DNA of 64,000 nucleotides from Vicingus serpentipes (GTDB lineage Bacteria; Bacteroidota; Bacteroidia; Flavobacteriales_E; Vicingaceae), in contig JAGFIT010000022.1 of assembly GCA_024103385.1 (NCBI GenBank), positions 1-64,000 on the forward strand, written 5' to 3'. The notes beneath the pieces were generated by a model. It worked only from the letters and a program-made list of their open reading frames with translations. It made no database searches and was not told where the DNA came from. Shown here in pieces: positions 17,906-27,307 of this stretch. Numbering within the stretch: position 1 is the first letter of the stretch; every line of letters begins with the position of its first letter. A program made the translations under genes and the position numbers.

Positions 17906-18841
17906 ATGAAAGGTGTTGTAATAAAATCTACAGGCAGTTGGTACTCTGTTCGTACAGAAAATGGCGAACAGGTAGAAGCTCGTATAAAAGGAAAGTTTCG
18001 CCTACAAGGAATTCGAACAACCAATCCCATTGCTGTTGGAGACAACGTAACACTTAGCAAGGAAGAAGATGGAAAAGCTGTTATTAGTGAAATTGCTCCA
18101 CGTAAAAATTATATTATTCGCAAGTCTATCAATCTTTCAAAACGCTCACACATCATTGCATCAAATATCGATCAGGCTATTTTATTGGTTACCTTAACTC
18201 AACCCAAAACTTATACGGCTTTTATTGATCGTTTTCTGGTTACTGCAGAGGCTTACCATATTCCTACTGTGATTGTTTTTAATAAAACTGATCTTTATTC
18301 TGATTCAGAAAAAAAAGAATTAACATTTCTGATAAAAACGTATGAAAAAATTGGGTACCGCTGCATCACTATTTCTGCTACCAAAAATGAAAATATTACT
18401 GCCGTAAAAGAAATTATGAAAAATAAAGTTTCTATGATTTCTGGACACTCTGGTGTTGGAAAAACAACATTACTGAATACTATAGAGCCCAACTTAAAAT
18501 TGAAGACCAATACCATCTCTGAAATGCACAAAGCAGGAAAACATACTACTACTTTTGCAGAAATGTTTCCCCTTTCTTTTGGGGGTTACATTATAGATAC
18601 ACCAGGAATTAAAGCTTTTGGTTTAATTGATTTTGATAAAGCAGAATTGTCTCATTATTTTTTAGAGATGCGACAACGGTTAACCAATTGTCAGTTTCAC
18701 AATTGCTTGCATATTAACGAACCTAAATGTGCTATCAAAGATGCTGTAGCCAATCAAGAAATTGAAGAGTTTAGATACCTCAATTACTTAAGTATGTACA
18801 ACGATGATGAGGAAGAAAATTATAGGTCAAAAGGCTATTGA
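17906..18841 (+). CDS. rsgA: Ribosome small-subunit GTPase RsgA
   Basis: This 311-residue GTPase checks late 30S subunit maturation. Residues 1-70 are the OB fold. The GTPase is circularly permuted: NKTD (126-129) comes before the P loop GHSGVGKTT (180-188) and DTPG. A zinc site CQFHNCLHINEPKC follows, with the usual Cys-x-x-His pattern. A -7 element TACTTTTG (17887-17894) ends 11 bases before the ATG, with no clear -33. dtd follows 49 bp later on the same strand. Confidence 0.97.
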   Translation: MKGVVIKSTGSWYSVRTENGEQVEARIKGKFRLQGIRTTNPIAVGDNVTLSKEEDGKAVISEIAPRKNYIIRKSINLSKRSHIIASNIDQAILLVTLTQPKTYTAFIDRFLVTAEAYHIPTVIVFNKTDLYSDSEKKELTFLIKTYEKIGYRCITISATKNENITAVKEIMKNKVSMISGHSGVGKTTLLNTIEPNLKLKTNTISEMHKAGKHTTTFAEMFPLSFGGYIIDTPGIKAFGLIDFDKAELSHYFLEMRQRLTNCQFHNCLHINEPKCAIKDAVANQEIEEFRYLNYLSMYNDDEEENYRSKGY

Positions 18842-18890
18842 CAACTGAATGGTCTAATGATAAAATGAGTGAATGGATTATTAAATTACA

Positions 18891-19343
18891 ATGAAAGTAG
18901 TTATTCAACGAGTTAAAGAAGCTTCCGTTACGATTAACAATAACGTTAAAAGTAAAATAGCAACTGGCTTATTAATTTTGGTGGGAATTGAAGCCACAGA
19001 TACTTCCGAAGATATTCAATGGTTATCGAAAAAAATAACTGGGTTACGAGTTTTTCCTGATCAAGAGGGAGTAATGAATTTATCCGTAAAAGACGTTGAT
19101 GGAGAAATTATTTTGGTGAGTCAATTTACCCTCCATGCTAGCACTAAAAAAGGAAATCGTCCTTCTTATATCAAGGCTGCTCCGCCTAAAATAGCCATCC
19201 CTTTATATGAAGAAATGATTCAACAATTGTCGTTGGATTTAAATAAACCTATTCCATCTGGAGAATTTGGAGCAGATATGCAAGTTGCTTTGGTAAATGA
19301 TGGCCCTGTTACTATTATTATGGATTCTAAAAACAAAGAATAA
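18891..19343 (+). CDS. dtd: D-aminoacyl-tRNA deacylase
   Basis: The 150-residue protein removes D-amino acids, and glycine misloaded on tRNA-Ala, from tRNA. It starts MKVVIQRVKEASV and contains both active-site signatures: VSQFTLHAS at residue 80 and NDGPVTIIMDS at the C-terminus, a variant of the GP-containing motif. Length is standard. It follows rsgA on the same strand, and both act in translation quality control. A structured inverted-repeat element follows directly after it. Confidence 0.96.
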   Translation: MKVVIQRVKEASVTINNNVKSKIATGLLILVGIEATDTSEDIQWLSKKITGLRVFPDQEGVMNLSVKDVDGEIILVSQFTLHASTKKGNRPSYIKAAPPKIAIPLYEEMIQQLSLDLNKPIPSGEFGADMQVALVNDGPVTIIMDSKNKE

Positions 19344-19352
19344 GTCATTTTA

Positions 19353-19441
19353 GGGGAGCTCTAAAAATTAATATTTTTTAATGACACACCCCAAGCCCCT
19401 CTTGATAGAGGGGATACTAAATGTTAATTTTTAGAACTCCC
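19353..19441. mobile_element. MITE-like inverted-repeat element between dtd and the next gene
   Basis: Arms at 19354-19376 and 19419-19441 are reverse complements over 23 bp with two mismatches, one of which is a G-U pair in RNA. Between them is a second hairpin, CCCCTC (19396-19401) with GAGGGG (19408-19413). The whole element has TTTA on both sides (19349-19352 and 19442-19445), as a 4-bp target duplication would leave. No coding capacity. It may also act as a terminator for dtd. Whether it is repeated elsewhere in the genome cannot be seen here. Confidence 0.55.
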
Positions 19442-19509
19442 TTTACTAAATAGCACGTAGTTGAATTATATTAAATAATATTGCTTTATAGATTACAAAT
19501 TTTAATTTG

Positions 19510-20034
19510 ATGGCTTTAATAAAAACACTTTTAGGAAAAACCCCTGTATTTGGTAAAAATTGCTTTTTAGCAGAAAACGCTACAATAATAGGTGATGTAG
19601 TAATGGGTAATGATTGCAGTATTTGGTTTAATGCTGTAGTGAGAGGGGATGTACATTACATTAAGATAGGGAATAAAGTAAACATACAAGATGGAGCTGT
19701 CATCCATGCCACTTATAAAAAATCTCCTACTAATATTGGAAACAATGTATCCGTTGGGCACAATGCTATTGTTCATGGCTGTACGGTTAAAGACAACGTA
19801 CTGATAGGTATGGGAGCTATTGTAATGGATGATGCCGTTATAGAAAGTAACTCCATTATAGCTGCTGGAGCAATAGTAACCAAAGGAACGATTGTGGAAA
19901 GTGGTTGTGTGTATGCAGGTACTCCTGCCAAAAAAATAAAAGAAGTAGGGACGGATTTATTAGAAGGAGAAATTAACCGCATTGCTGAAAGCTATTTGAT
20001 GTACTCGGGGTGGTATGGGGAGGAGGAGAAATAA
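19510..20034 (+). CDS. Gamma-carbonic-anhydrase-like hexapeptide-repeat protein
   Basis: The 174-residue product is a left-handed beta helix with repeating hexapeptides (NIGNNVSVGHNAIVHG and similar). The metal-site histidines lie in AVIHATY, SVGHNAIVHG, matching the YrdA/PaaY/CaiE branch of the gamma-carbonic-anhydrase family. Such proteins bind zinc or iron as trimers. Many lack measured activity. I start at the ATG at 19510 and not at the TTG just before it. It is separated from dtd by the MITE-like element. Confidence 0.88.
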   Translation: MALIKTLLGKTPVFGKNCFLAENATIIGDVVMGNDCSIWFNAVVRGDVHYIKIGNKVNIQDGAVIHATYKKSPTNIGNNVSVGHNAIVHGCTVKDNVLIGMGAIVMDDAVIESNSIIAAGAIVTKGTIVESGCVYAGTPAKKIKEVGTDLLEGEINRIAESYLMYSGWYGEEEK

Positions 20035-20052
20035 ATGCTTCTGTAAAACAAC

Positions 20053-20574
20053 TTAACTTTTTCTAATCTTCTCCTCAATTTTTGAAGTAGAATAGCCTTC
20101 TACAAATGGAATTACCTCCACTTTTCCTCCATTGGCTTTTACCACATCCGACCCAACAATGTATTTTTTATCCGTTGGGTCCGTTTCTAAAGGATTATAA
20201 TCTCCTCCTTTAATTAATACATCAGGTAAAACTTGTGTAATTAATGCTATGGGTGTGTCTTCATCGAAAATCACTACTGCAGCTACAAATTCTAAAGCGG
20301 CAATAATTAATGCGCGTGAATTTTCATCTTGTAACGGTCTAGCATCTCCTTTTCCTAATCGTTTAACCGATGCATCCGAATTGACTGCAACAATTAATTG
20401 ATCTCCAAAATCAGCTGTTTGCGCTAAGTACTCAATGTGTCCTCGATGTAAAATATCAAAACAACCATTCGTAAAAACCACTTTTTGATTATCCAATTTC
20501 CATTGCTTCACTTTTACCAAAAGCTCATTGATAGAACAAATTTTTTGATGAATATTGAATAAATGAGTACTCAT
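20053..20574 (-). CDS. rfaE2: D-glycero-beta-D-manno-heptose 1-phosphate adenylyltransferase
   Basis: This 173-residue nucleotidyltransferase has the cytidylyltransferase motif HRGH (43-46) after FTNGCFDIL, then VAVNSDASVKRLGKGDARP and LIKGGDY. This is the stand-alone C-terminal half of HldE, which activates heptose for lipopolysaccharide core. The kinase half is not in the window. It follows the UPF0104 gene by 2 bp, so panC, panD, UPF0104 and rfaE2 form one minus-strand unit. Confidence 0.93.
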   Translation of the reverse strand: MSTHLFNIHQKICSINELLVKVKQWKLDNQKVVFTNGCFDILHRGHIEYLAQTADFGDQLIVAVNSDASVKRLGKGDARPLQDENSRALIIAALEFVAAVVIFDEDTPIALITQVLPDVLIKGGDYNPLETDPTDKKYIVGSDVVKANGGKVEVIPFVEGYSTSKIEEKIRKS

Positions 20575-20576
20575 TA

Positions 20577-21545
20577 TTAGCTTCTAAATCGATTATACAC
20601 AGGAATCACTAAAAAGGAAATTAATCCCACTACTATAATCATTCCACTTTGTGCTACCCACACTGCCCATCCAAAACCATAACCTACATCTTCTAATCCG
20701 TATAATGCTAATACTACACTAATTCCTAAAGGGTAAGCTCCTATTCCTCCATTGGTTAAAGCAATGGTCAATCCCCCTACCACAAAAGCAGTAAAAATTC
20801 CTGAAAATGGAACAGTCATTAATTCTGGTAATGCATAAAAAGTAACCTGAAACATCATAAAATACATGATCCAAATAAAAAACGTGTGCCCTATAAATGC
20901 CCACTTTTTTTCCATCGTAAATATGGTTTTTACCCCCTCTAAAATACCATCAACAAATCCTTTTACTTTTTGTACAAACACATTTTTCGATTTTCTAAAA
21001 ATCAAAAAACCTATAACCATTAACACTAAACCTCCTAAAGCAATTATTATTTTAGTGACAGTAAATTTTTCTTTCCCCGATGCCAATGTATCTAAAATTA
21101 AATCTGATTGTAAAAACAAGGCTAAACAGATAGAGGCTATTAACAAAATAAAATCTGCTACTCGTTCAGCAATTACAGTCCCCACCAGTTTATTAAACGA
21201 CATGTTTTCATATTTTGCCATTACACCACAACGCAACACTTCTCCACTTCTTGGAATTCCTAAATTGGCGAAGTAGCCAATCATTACCGTAAAAAAACTG
21301 TTCCAAAAACGAGGAGTATAACCCAATGCTTCTAAAGGATATTTCCATCTCCAAGCTCTACTTGCATGACTCAAAATTCCTAACAAAACGGAAAGCCCTA
21401 AGTAAAAATATTTCATCTCATAGATCGCTGCTTGTGCTCGCTCTATTTGTTCAGGAGTTAATTTATTGTACGCCAACCAAATTAAAAATATCCCTAAACC
21501 TAAAGGAATAACGGTTTTAAGTATGGCCAAAATTATTTTTTTCAA
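20577..21545 (-). CDS. UPF0104/lysylphosphatidylglycerol-synthase-like membrane protein
   Basis: This is a 322-residue polytopic protein with about eight membrane helices. It has LSHASRAWRWKYPLEALGY and FANLGIPRSGEVLRCGVM, and later GGIGAYPLG, which are the signature segments of the AglD2/MprF-flippase-like family. Such proteins are thought to move lipids across the membrane, but the substrate here is unknown. It lies 6 bp from panD and 2 bp from rfaE2. The link with an LPS-core enzyme makes an envelope-lipid role plausible. Confidence 0.85.
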   Translation of the reverse strand: MKKIILAILKTVIPLGLGIFLIWLAYNKLTPEQIERAQAAIYEMKYFYLGLSVLLGILSHASRAWRWKYPLEALGYTPRFWNSFFTVMIGYFANLGIPRSGEVLRCGVMAKYENMSFNKLVGTVIAERVADFILLIASICLALFLQSDLILDTLASGKEKFTVTKIIIALGGLVLMVIGFLIFRKSKNVFVQKVKGFVDGILEGVKTIFTMEKKWAFIGHTFFIWIMYFMMFQVTFYALPELMTVPFSGIFTAFVVGGLTIALTNGGIGAYPLGISVVLALYGLEDVGYGFGWAVWVAQSGMIIVVGLISFLVIPVYNRFRS

Positions 21546-21551
21546 CGAAGG

Positions 21552-21902
21552 TTATTTTAACTGATTGGTCTTTTCATCTGGAAAGATGATAGTGGGCTTG
21601 AAGCTTTTCGCTTCCTCAAAATCCATAATACCATACGAAATAATGATAATGATATCATTTACGGCTACCCGTCTTGCAGCTGGTCCGTTTAAACAAACCT
21701 CTCCCGAACCTCTTATTCCTTTAATCACATAAGTTTCTAAACGCTCCCCATTGTTAATATTAACAATCTGCACTTTTTCCCCTTCGATAATATTAGAAGC
21801 TTCCATCAAATTTTCGTCAATGGTGATGCTCCCAATATAATTTAAATCGGCTTCCGTAACTTTTACTCGGTGTATTTTTGACTTTACTACTTGTACTTGC
21901 AT
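21552..21902 (-). CDS. panD: Aspartate 1-decarboxylase
   Basis: PanD makes beta-alanine for pantothenate from aspartate and self-cleaves to form its pyruvoyl group. The frame could start at a TTG at 21914, but starting at the ATG at 21902 gives 116 residues and puts the cleavage site YIGSIT at exactly Gly24-Ser25, the family position. Tyr58-type region and the segment RIY-like are replaced by [13 protein letters not shown], which holds the conserved N-G-A. It follows panC by 14 bp. Confidence 0.95.
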   Translation of the reverse strand: MQVQVVKSKIHRVKVTEADLNYIGSITIDENLMEASNIIEGEKVQIVNINNGERLETYVIKGIRGSGEVCLNGPAARRVAVNDIIIIISYGIMDFEEAKSFKPTIIFPDEKTNQLK

Positions 21903-21916
21903 AACTGGCAGCAAAA

Positions 21917-22756
21917 TTAACTAATAATTGTCATATTATCTATCAACCTAACAGGACCTATTTTTACGGCAACAAAAGCTACGGGATAATTGGTCTCCGA
22001 CCAATCTTTTATAGGTTGCAAAGTTTGTCCATCTGCTATTTCAAGATATTCTAATTGAACAGTAGCATCATGAGTAATGGTCGCTGCCGCTTTCTCTTTT
22101 AAGCGAGGCAACGTGTCGTGCTTATGGTTGTTCTTAATATCATTTAATGCTTTAAAGATTATCCCCGCTTTTTGTTTTTCTTCATCAGATAATCGTTGAT
22201 TTCGAGAACTCATCGCTAATCCATTTTTTTCTCGAACGATAGGGCAACCCACAATTTTGATAGGTAGTTTTAGTTGCTCCACTAACGCACGGATAACTGC
22301 CAATTGTTGAAAATCTTTTTCTCCAAAATAAGCAATGGAGGGTTGAATAATCTCAAAAAAACGTTTCACTACAACAGCAACAGCACTAAAATGACCAGGA
22401 CGATATACTCCCTCCATCACATTAGAAAGTGGTCCAAAATCAAAAACCGTATTTTCTGGCTGGGGATATATTTCTTCAACACTTGGTATAAAAAGCACAT
22501 CACACGGAGATTTTTCTAGCAACTGAATATCCAATGCTGTATTTTTAGGATAATTGATTAAATCTTCTTGATTATTAAATTGGGTAGGGTTAACAAAAAT
22601 ACTACAAACAGTAATGTCGTTTTGTTTTTTAGAAAAATCAATTAACGACAAATGACCTTTATGCAAAGCGCCCATTGTAGGAACAAACCCAATAGTTTGA
22701 TTTTTTTTTTGATTCAAAAAAGCTCGTAAATCAGATATATGTTCAACTACCAACAT
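21917..22756 (-). CDS. panC: Pantothenate synthetase
   Basis: This 279-residue ligase joins pantoate and beta-alanine with ATP. It has [15 protein letters not shown] with H32 and H35, FVNPTQFN, then [14 protein letters not shown] and GEKDFQQL, and the second nucleotide-binding segment MSSRNQRLS. All are typical. It begins the unit panC-panD-UPF0104-rfaE2. The opposite strand starts the glgA-like gene 137 bp away. Confidence 0.97.
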   Translation of the reverse strand: MLVVEHISDLRAFLNQKKNQTIGFVPTMGALHKGHLSLIDFSKKQNDITVCSIFVNPTQFNNQEDLINYPKNTALDIQLLEKSPCDVLFIPSVEEIYPQPENTVFDFGPLSNVMEGVYRPGHFSAVAVVVKRFFEIIQPSIAYFGEKDFQQLAVIRALVEQLKLPIKIVGCPIVREKNGLAMSSRNQRLSDEEKQKAGIIFKALNDIKNNHKHDTLPRLKEKAAATITHDATVQLEYLEIADGQTLQPIKDWSETNYPVAFVAVKIGPVRLIDNMTIIS

Positions 22757-22838
22757 AAATTATTTTTCCAAAAATTGACGCAAAGTAAATAAATAAATTG
22801 CAGTTTAAATGAAATAAACGAACTAAGCTATTTTTAAC

Positions 22839-22869
22839 TTGACAAGCACCTCAAAAAGTAGTACCTTTG
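22839..22869 (+). promoter_or_regulatory. Consensus Bacteroidota promoter for the glgA-like/DUF4270/glmS unit
   Basis: TTG (22839-22841), 20 bp, TACCTTTG (22862-22869) is a perfect match to the TTG-N19/20-TAnnTTTG consensus. The transcript would begin near 22876, about 17 nt before the ATG at 22893. It also shows that an alternative TTG start codon at 22839 is in fact the -33 element. Confidence 0.85.
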
Positions 22870-22892
22870 CAATTAAATTTATAGGCAGGATT

Positions 22893-23723
22893 ATGAAAAA
22901 GAAGAAGATTTTATTTATCTCTCAAGAAATTACCCCATACTTAGAAGAAAACGAATTAGGCCATTTTGGTCGCTATCTCCCACAAGGCATACAAGAAAAA
23001 GGAAAAGAAATTAGAACCTTTATGCCCAAGTTTGGATGTATTAATGAAAGAAGAAATCAACTTCATGAAGTTATTCGATTGTCAGGAATGAATCTGATCA
23101 TTGATGAAAACGATCATCCATTAATCATCAAAGTAGCTTCCATCCAAGCTGCTAGAATGCAAGTGTATTTTATTGATAGTGAAGATTTCTTTCAGCGAAA
23201 AGCTATCTTTCATAACAAGGAAAATGGAAAGTTTTTTGAAGATAATGATGAAAGAGCCATCTTTTTTGCAAGAGGAGTATTAGAAACGGTGAAAAAATTA
23301 GGATGGGTACCAGATATTATTCATTGCCATGGTTGGATGACCAGCTTGGTTCCTTTATACATTAAAACGTCTTATAGAAAAGAGCCTATTTTTGAAAATT
23401 CAAAAGTAATTTATTCATTATATGACAACGAATTTAAACCGAATCTCAACGAAAAATTTGCCAAAAAGGCTATGATGGATGGAATTACGGATGAAGATGT
23501 TGCTGATTATAATTCTACTTCTTTTGTTGGTTTAAATAAAGCCGCTATGAATGCTGCCGATGCAGTTATCAAAGCAAGTAAAAACATCCATGATGAGTTA
23601 GAGTCTTATTTTAACGAGGTAAACAAGCCTAAATTAGGATACCAAAGTCCAGAAGAATATGTAGATGCTTATTCTAATTTTTATGATGAAATTTTAGAAT
23701 CAGTAGAAGTATTACAAGATTAA
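22893..23723 (+). CDS. Half-length glycogen/starch-synthase-like protein
   Basis: These 276 residues match the N-terminal (GT5) domain of GlgA only: KILFISQEITPYLEENELG at the start, the DERAIFFARGVLE segment, and PDIIHCHGWMTSL. The C-terminal ADP-binding domain is missing. In true GlgA the N-terminus carries KxGGL, which binds ADP-glucose. Here the position reads NELGHFGRYL, without the lysine. It is therefore unlikely to be a normal glycogen synthase. It precedes DUF4270 by 3 bp and glmS follows, an arrangement I recall from other Bacteroidota. The true role is unknown. Confidence 0.85.
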   Translation: MKKKKILFISQEITPYLEENELGHFGRYLPQGIQEKGKEIRTFMPKFGCINERRNQLHEVIRLSGMNLIIDENDHPLIIKVASIQAARMQVYFIDSEDFFQRKAIFHNKENGKFFEDNDERAIFFARGVLETVKKLGWVPDIIHCHGWMTSLVPLYIKTSYRKEPIFENSKVIYSLYDNEFKPNLNEKFAKKAMMDGITDEDVADYNSTSFVGLNKAAMNAADAVIKASKNIHDELESYFNEVNKPKLGYQSPEEYVDAYSNFYDEILESVEVLQD

Positions 23724-23726
23724 GCA

Positions 23727-25052
23727 ATGAATAGACTCAGTATTGTTTCCGTCATGACACGGAAAATTTATTTACTTTCTGCGTTACTTTTTATTGCCCT
23801 ATTATTTTCATGTAAAAAAGATGGAGAATTATCTCCTGACTTTGATCTTTCTGCTGTTTCTATTCAATTTACAGATACCCTATCAATAGAAGCTATAGTA
23901 GTTAAAGAAGATTCTTTTCGAACAGATCTTTCTGAATTCTACCTTTTAGGACTTTACCACGACCCTCTCTTTGGTGTAAAATCATCTTCTATCTACACCA
24001 ATGTGAAACTTGCCGGTTCAACCAATTTTGGAAGTGGCTTTTCCATAGATTCTATTGTTTTAACGTTAGCTTATGCAGGGTTATATGGAAACCCTAATTC
24101 ATCCATGTCAATTAACGTATATGAATTATCCTCTCCTTTAGATGAAAGCAAGAATTATTATTCCAATGATACTGCTGCTTATAACTCTACACTATTAAAG
24201 AGTTTAACATTTACGCCCAATCTAACTGATAGTGTTCTAACAGCTATTGATGGTGTGATGCACGCCCCTCATTTAAGAATTAAAATAGATGATCCTACGT
24301 TCATATCCAATTTTGAATCTGACACTTTATATTCTGATAATGCGGCTCTTAACAATGTGCTTGGCGGATTATATATCACTACTGCAAATAACGTAACCAA
24401 CAGTTCATTAATTGCTGAAGAAGGTTCCATCGCCTATTTTGATATGCATTCTTCTCTATCTACTGTCACTATTTATTATAAAAATGCTACAACCGACTCG
24501 TTACAGGAAAGTTTTTTAATTGATGCTGACACCAAAAAATTCAGTCGATTTGCGCATAACTATACAGGAACAGACATTGAAAAACATTTAACCAATTCTG
24601 TTTCAAAAGACACTACTGTTTCTTATCTCTCTTCGATGGCTGGAGTGAGAACAAAATTGAAGGTTCCTTATTTAAAAACGTTACTGAAAGATGGCAACAT
24701 AATTATCAATAAAGCTGAATTAACAATTCCTGTAGCCATTAACACTTCGGGAAATTATGACACCCCTTTGGCTGCTATTGGGCTTGCCGCAATCAATGCT
24801 AATGGAGAAGCTATTTTTACTCCTGATGCTACTTCATATGACTATTGTGGTTGTTTAAATACATCAACCAATACTTATACTTTTGATGTTTCTCGTTATG
24901 TACATCAATTGCTTTATGAAACTTCCACTGATTATGGAATGTACCTAATTGCTAGAGGGGGTGCTGTTAATGCTAACAGACTAGTTTTTGGATCTTCATA
25001 CAATGCCTTCTCTCCCTTAAAGCTTAATATTACTTATTCAAAATATAATTAA
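23727..25052 (+). CDS. DUF4270 family lipoprotein
   Basis: This 441-residue lipoprotein has a signal peptide ending in the lipobox LLFSC, followed by KKDG. An internal ATG at 23754 would give a more standard signal peptide (MTRKIYLLSALLF) and is an equally good start. The mature part is mostly beta-rich with SIDSIVLTLAYAGLYG and YDYCGCLNTSTNTYTFDVSRYV, the pattern of DUF4270. The function is unknown. It lies 3 bp from the glgA-like gene and 2 bp from glmS, so all three are one operon from the promoter at 22839. Confidence 0.85.
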   Translation: MNRLSIVSVMTRKIYLLSALLFIALLFSCKKDGELSPDFDLSAVSIQFTDTLSIEAIVVKEDSFRTDLSEFYLLGLYHDPLFGVKSSSIYTNVKLAGSTNFGSGFSIDSIVLTLAYAGLYGNPNSSMSINVYELSSPLDESKNYYSNDTAAYNSTLLKSLTFTPNLTDSVLTAIDGVMHAPHLRIKIDDPTFISNFESDTLYSDNAALNNVLGGLYITTANNVTNSSLIAEEGSIAYFDMHSSLSTVTIYYKNATTDSLQESFLIDADTKKFSRFAHNYTGTDIEKHLTNSVSKDTTVSYLSSMAGVRTKLKVPYLKTLLKDGNIIINKAELTIPVAINTSGNYDTPLAAIGLAAINANGEAIFTPDATSYDYCGCLNTSTNTYTFDVSRYVHQLLYETSTDYGMYLIARGGAVNANRLVFGSSYNAFSPLKLNITYSKYN

Positions 25053-25054
25053 CT

Positions 25055-26899
25055 ATGTGTGGAATTGTAGCTTACGTTGGCAAAAAACAAGCTTATCCCA
25101 TTTTAATAAAAGGACTAAAGCGATTAGAATACAGAGGTTATGACAGTGCTGGTGTTGCATTAATTGACAACAACACCATTAATCTTTATAAGAAACAAGG
25201 TAAAGTTGTAGAGTTAGAAAATTTTGCTTCAGGAAAAAATATTGAAGGAACAATAGGCATAGGACATACTAGATGGGCTACTCACGGAGTACCTAACGAC
25301 AGTAATGCCCACCCTCACTTTTCAGAATCTAATGATTTAGCCATCATCCACAATGGAATTATTGAAAACTATGCCAGCTTAAAAGCTTCTCTTGAACAAA
25401 GAGGGCATACATTTGCTAGTGATACAGATACCGAAGTGCTCATTCATTTAATTGAGGACGTTCAACAAAAAACACAAGTAGATTTAGTAGAAGCAGTAAG
25501 AATAGCACTTAACGAAGTTATTGGGGCATATGCTATTGTTATTATTTCAAAAGACAATCCTGATTTATTAGTAACCGCAAAAAAAAGTAGCCCTTTAGTT
25601 ATTGGTATTGGAAAAGAAGGTGAATACTTTGTTGCTTCTGATGCCACGCCAATTGTAGAATACACTAAAAATGTGGTTTATTTGGAAGATGAAGAGATTG
25701 GCGTGATCCAAAGAGGAGAAGAGCTCCGGTTAATTAACATTAAAAATCAAGAGAAAACTCCTTACGTACAAGAATTAGAAGTTCACCTTGAAGCCATTGA
25801 AAAAGGTGGTTATGAGCACTTTATGCTCAAGGAAATTTACGAACAACCTCAAACTATCAAAAACAGTATGAGAGGAAGGATTAGTGTGGATAAGGGAATT
25901 ATTTCATTAGGTGGAATAAGAGACTACGAACAAAAAATAATCAATGCCAACAGAATTATTATTGTTGCTTGTGGGACTTCCTGGCATGCAGGATTAGTTG
26001 GAGAATATTTGTTTGAAGATTTAGCAAGAATTCCTGTTGAAGTGGAGTATGCTTCTGAATTCAGATACAGAAACCCAATTATCAATGAAAACGATGTGGT
26101 AATTGCTATCTCTCAATCAGGAGAAACAGCTGATACATTAGCAGCTATTAAATTAGCAAAAGACAAAGGAGCTACAATCATCGGTATATGTAATGTGGTC
26201 GGTTCTTCTATATCAAGAGAGACCCATGCAGGTTCATACACCCACGCTGGTCCTGAAATAGGAGTAGCCTCTACCAAAGCATTTACTGCTCAAGTAACTG
26301 TTTTGTCATTAATGGCACTATCCATAGCACAAAAAAAAGGATCTCTTTCTGATTCTAAATTCAGACAATTGTTAGTTGAATTAGATGCTATTCCTACTAA
26401 GGTAGAACAAATGTTGGAGTCTGATAAACAAGTTACACACATTTCTGAATTGTTTAAAAATGCTACTAACTTTTTGTATTTAGGACGAGGATACAACTTC
26501 CCTGTTGCTTTAGAAGGCGCTTTAAAGTTGAAAGAAATTTCTTACATCCACGCTGAAGGTTACCCTGCTGCAGAAATGAAACATGGTCCAATTGCTTTAA
26601 TAGACGAAGAAATGCCTGTGGTAGTTATTGCTACCAAAAAAGGAAATTATGAAAAGGTAGTTAGCAATATTGAAGAAGTAAAAGCCCGTAAAGGCATTAT
26701 TATAGCGATAATTACTGAAGGTGACACAGAGGTAAAGAAAATTGCAGATTATGTAATTGAGGTTCCCGAAACAGAAGAAGCTCTTACTCCATTATTAACT
26801 TCTATCCCTTTACAGTTACTTTCTTATCATATAGCTGTAATGCGTGGATGCAATGTTGATCAACCAAGAAATCTGGCAAAATCGGTAACAGTAGAATAA
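25055..26899 (+). CDS. glmS: Glutamine-fructose-6-phosphate aminotransferase (isomerizing)
   Basis: This 614-residue enzyme makes glucosamine-6-phosphate for peptidoglycan and LPS. Cys2 in MCGIVAYVG is the glutaminase nucleophile. GHTRWATHG and NGIIENY follow. Two SIS sugar-isomerase domains span about residues 285-425 and 455-600, with ACGTSWHAG, SQSGETADT and the C-terminal NLAKSVTVE. All are intact. No glmS ribozyme-like leader was seen: it starts 2 bp after DUF4270. Its stop is 3 bp from the convergent TM2 gene. Confidence 0.98.
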   Translation: MCGIVAYVGKKQAYPILIKGLKRLEYRGYDSAGVALIDNNTINLYKKQGKVVELENFASGKNIEGTIGIGHTRWATHGVPNDSNAHPHFSESNDLAIIHNGIIENYASLKASLEQRGHTFASDTDTEVLIHLIEDVQQKTQVDLVEAVRIALNEVIGAYAIVIISKDNPDLLVTAKKSSPLVIGIGKEGEYFVASDATPIVEYTKNVVYLEDEEIGVIQRGEELRLINIKNQEKTPYVQELEVHLEAIEKGGYEHFMLKEIYEQPQTIKNSMRGRISVDKGIISLGGIRDYEQKIINANRIIIVACGTSWHAGLVGEYLFEDLARIPVEVEYASEFRYRNPIINENDVVIAISQSGETADTLAAIKLAKDKGATIIGICNVVGSSISRETHAGSYTHAGPEIGVASTKAFTAQVTVLSLMALSIAQKKGSLSDSKFRQLLVELDAIPTKVEQMLESDKQVTHISELFKNATNFLYLGRGYNFPVALEGALKLKEISYIHAEGYPAAEMKHGPIALIDEEMPVVVIATKKGNYEKVVSNIEEVKARKGIIIAIITEGDTEVKKIADYVIEVPETEEALTPLLTSIPLQLLSYHIAVMRGCNVDQPRNLAKSVTVE

Positions 26900-26902
26900 A
26901 CG

Positions 26903-27307
26903 TTATTTACTCCACATGATAATTTGTGTTTTATTTTCAAACACTGTTAAATCTTTGGTAAAAACGAGATGAATGAGGTCTATAACAGGAAGTATTCCTA
27001 GTCCTCCTAGTGTAACAGAGTAGAGTATTGGCGTTCTTTGGTGCGTTCCTAAGTAAATACGGTGCCCACCTAAAAATCCAGTGAATATCGTAAAAAGAAT
27101 CGCTTTTCCTCTTTTGAATTTTACTACTGGAGCAATTGAATCTATCCCTATAACTTGCTCACTACTGTCTTCTGTAAATAACCGTTGGTTTATCATTTCA
27201 ATGACGGGTTGATCTATGTGAATATGAAAAGTAGCAGCGGCTTTCATACTTACCCTATAAAACATCAATAAAAAGACAACTAAAGAAGCTTTATATATTG
27301 ACCCCAT
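26903..27307 (-). CDS. Small TM2-domain membrane protein
   Basis: This is a 134-residue protein with an N-terminal hydrophobic segment (residues 6-24), a soluble middle, and a C-terminal TM2 pair: KAILFTIFTGFLGGHRIYLG, then YSVTLGGLGILPVIDLIHL. The GGHRIYLG turn is the TM2 signature. It stops with the conserved region LVFTKD. It overlaps cysC by one base and is probably co-transcribed. The function is unknown. Confidence 0.82.
   Translation of the reverse strand: MGSIYKASLVVFLLMFYRVSMKAAATFHIHIDQPVIEMINQRLFTEDSSEQVIGIDSIAPVVKFKRGKAILFTIFTGFLGGHRIYLGTHQRTPILYSVTLGGLGILPVIDLIHLVFTKDLTVFENKTQIIMWSK

Noticed and set aside
22839-22892. TTG start adding 18 residues to the glgA-like protein
   Set aside because: This TTG is the -33 element of a perfect promoter, and the added residues do not match the family.
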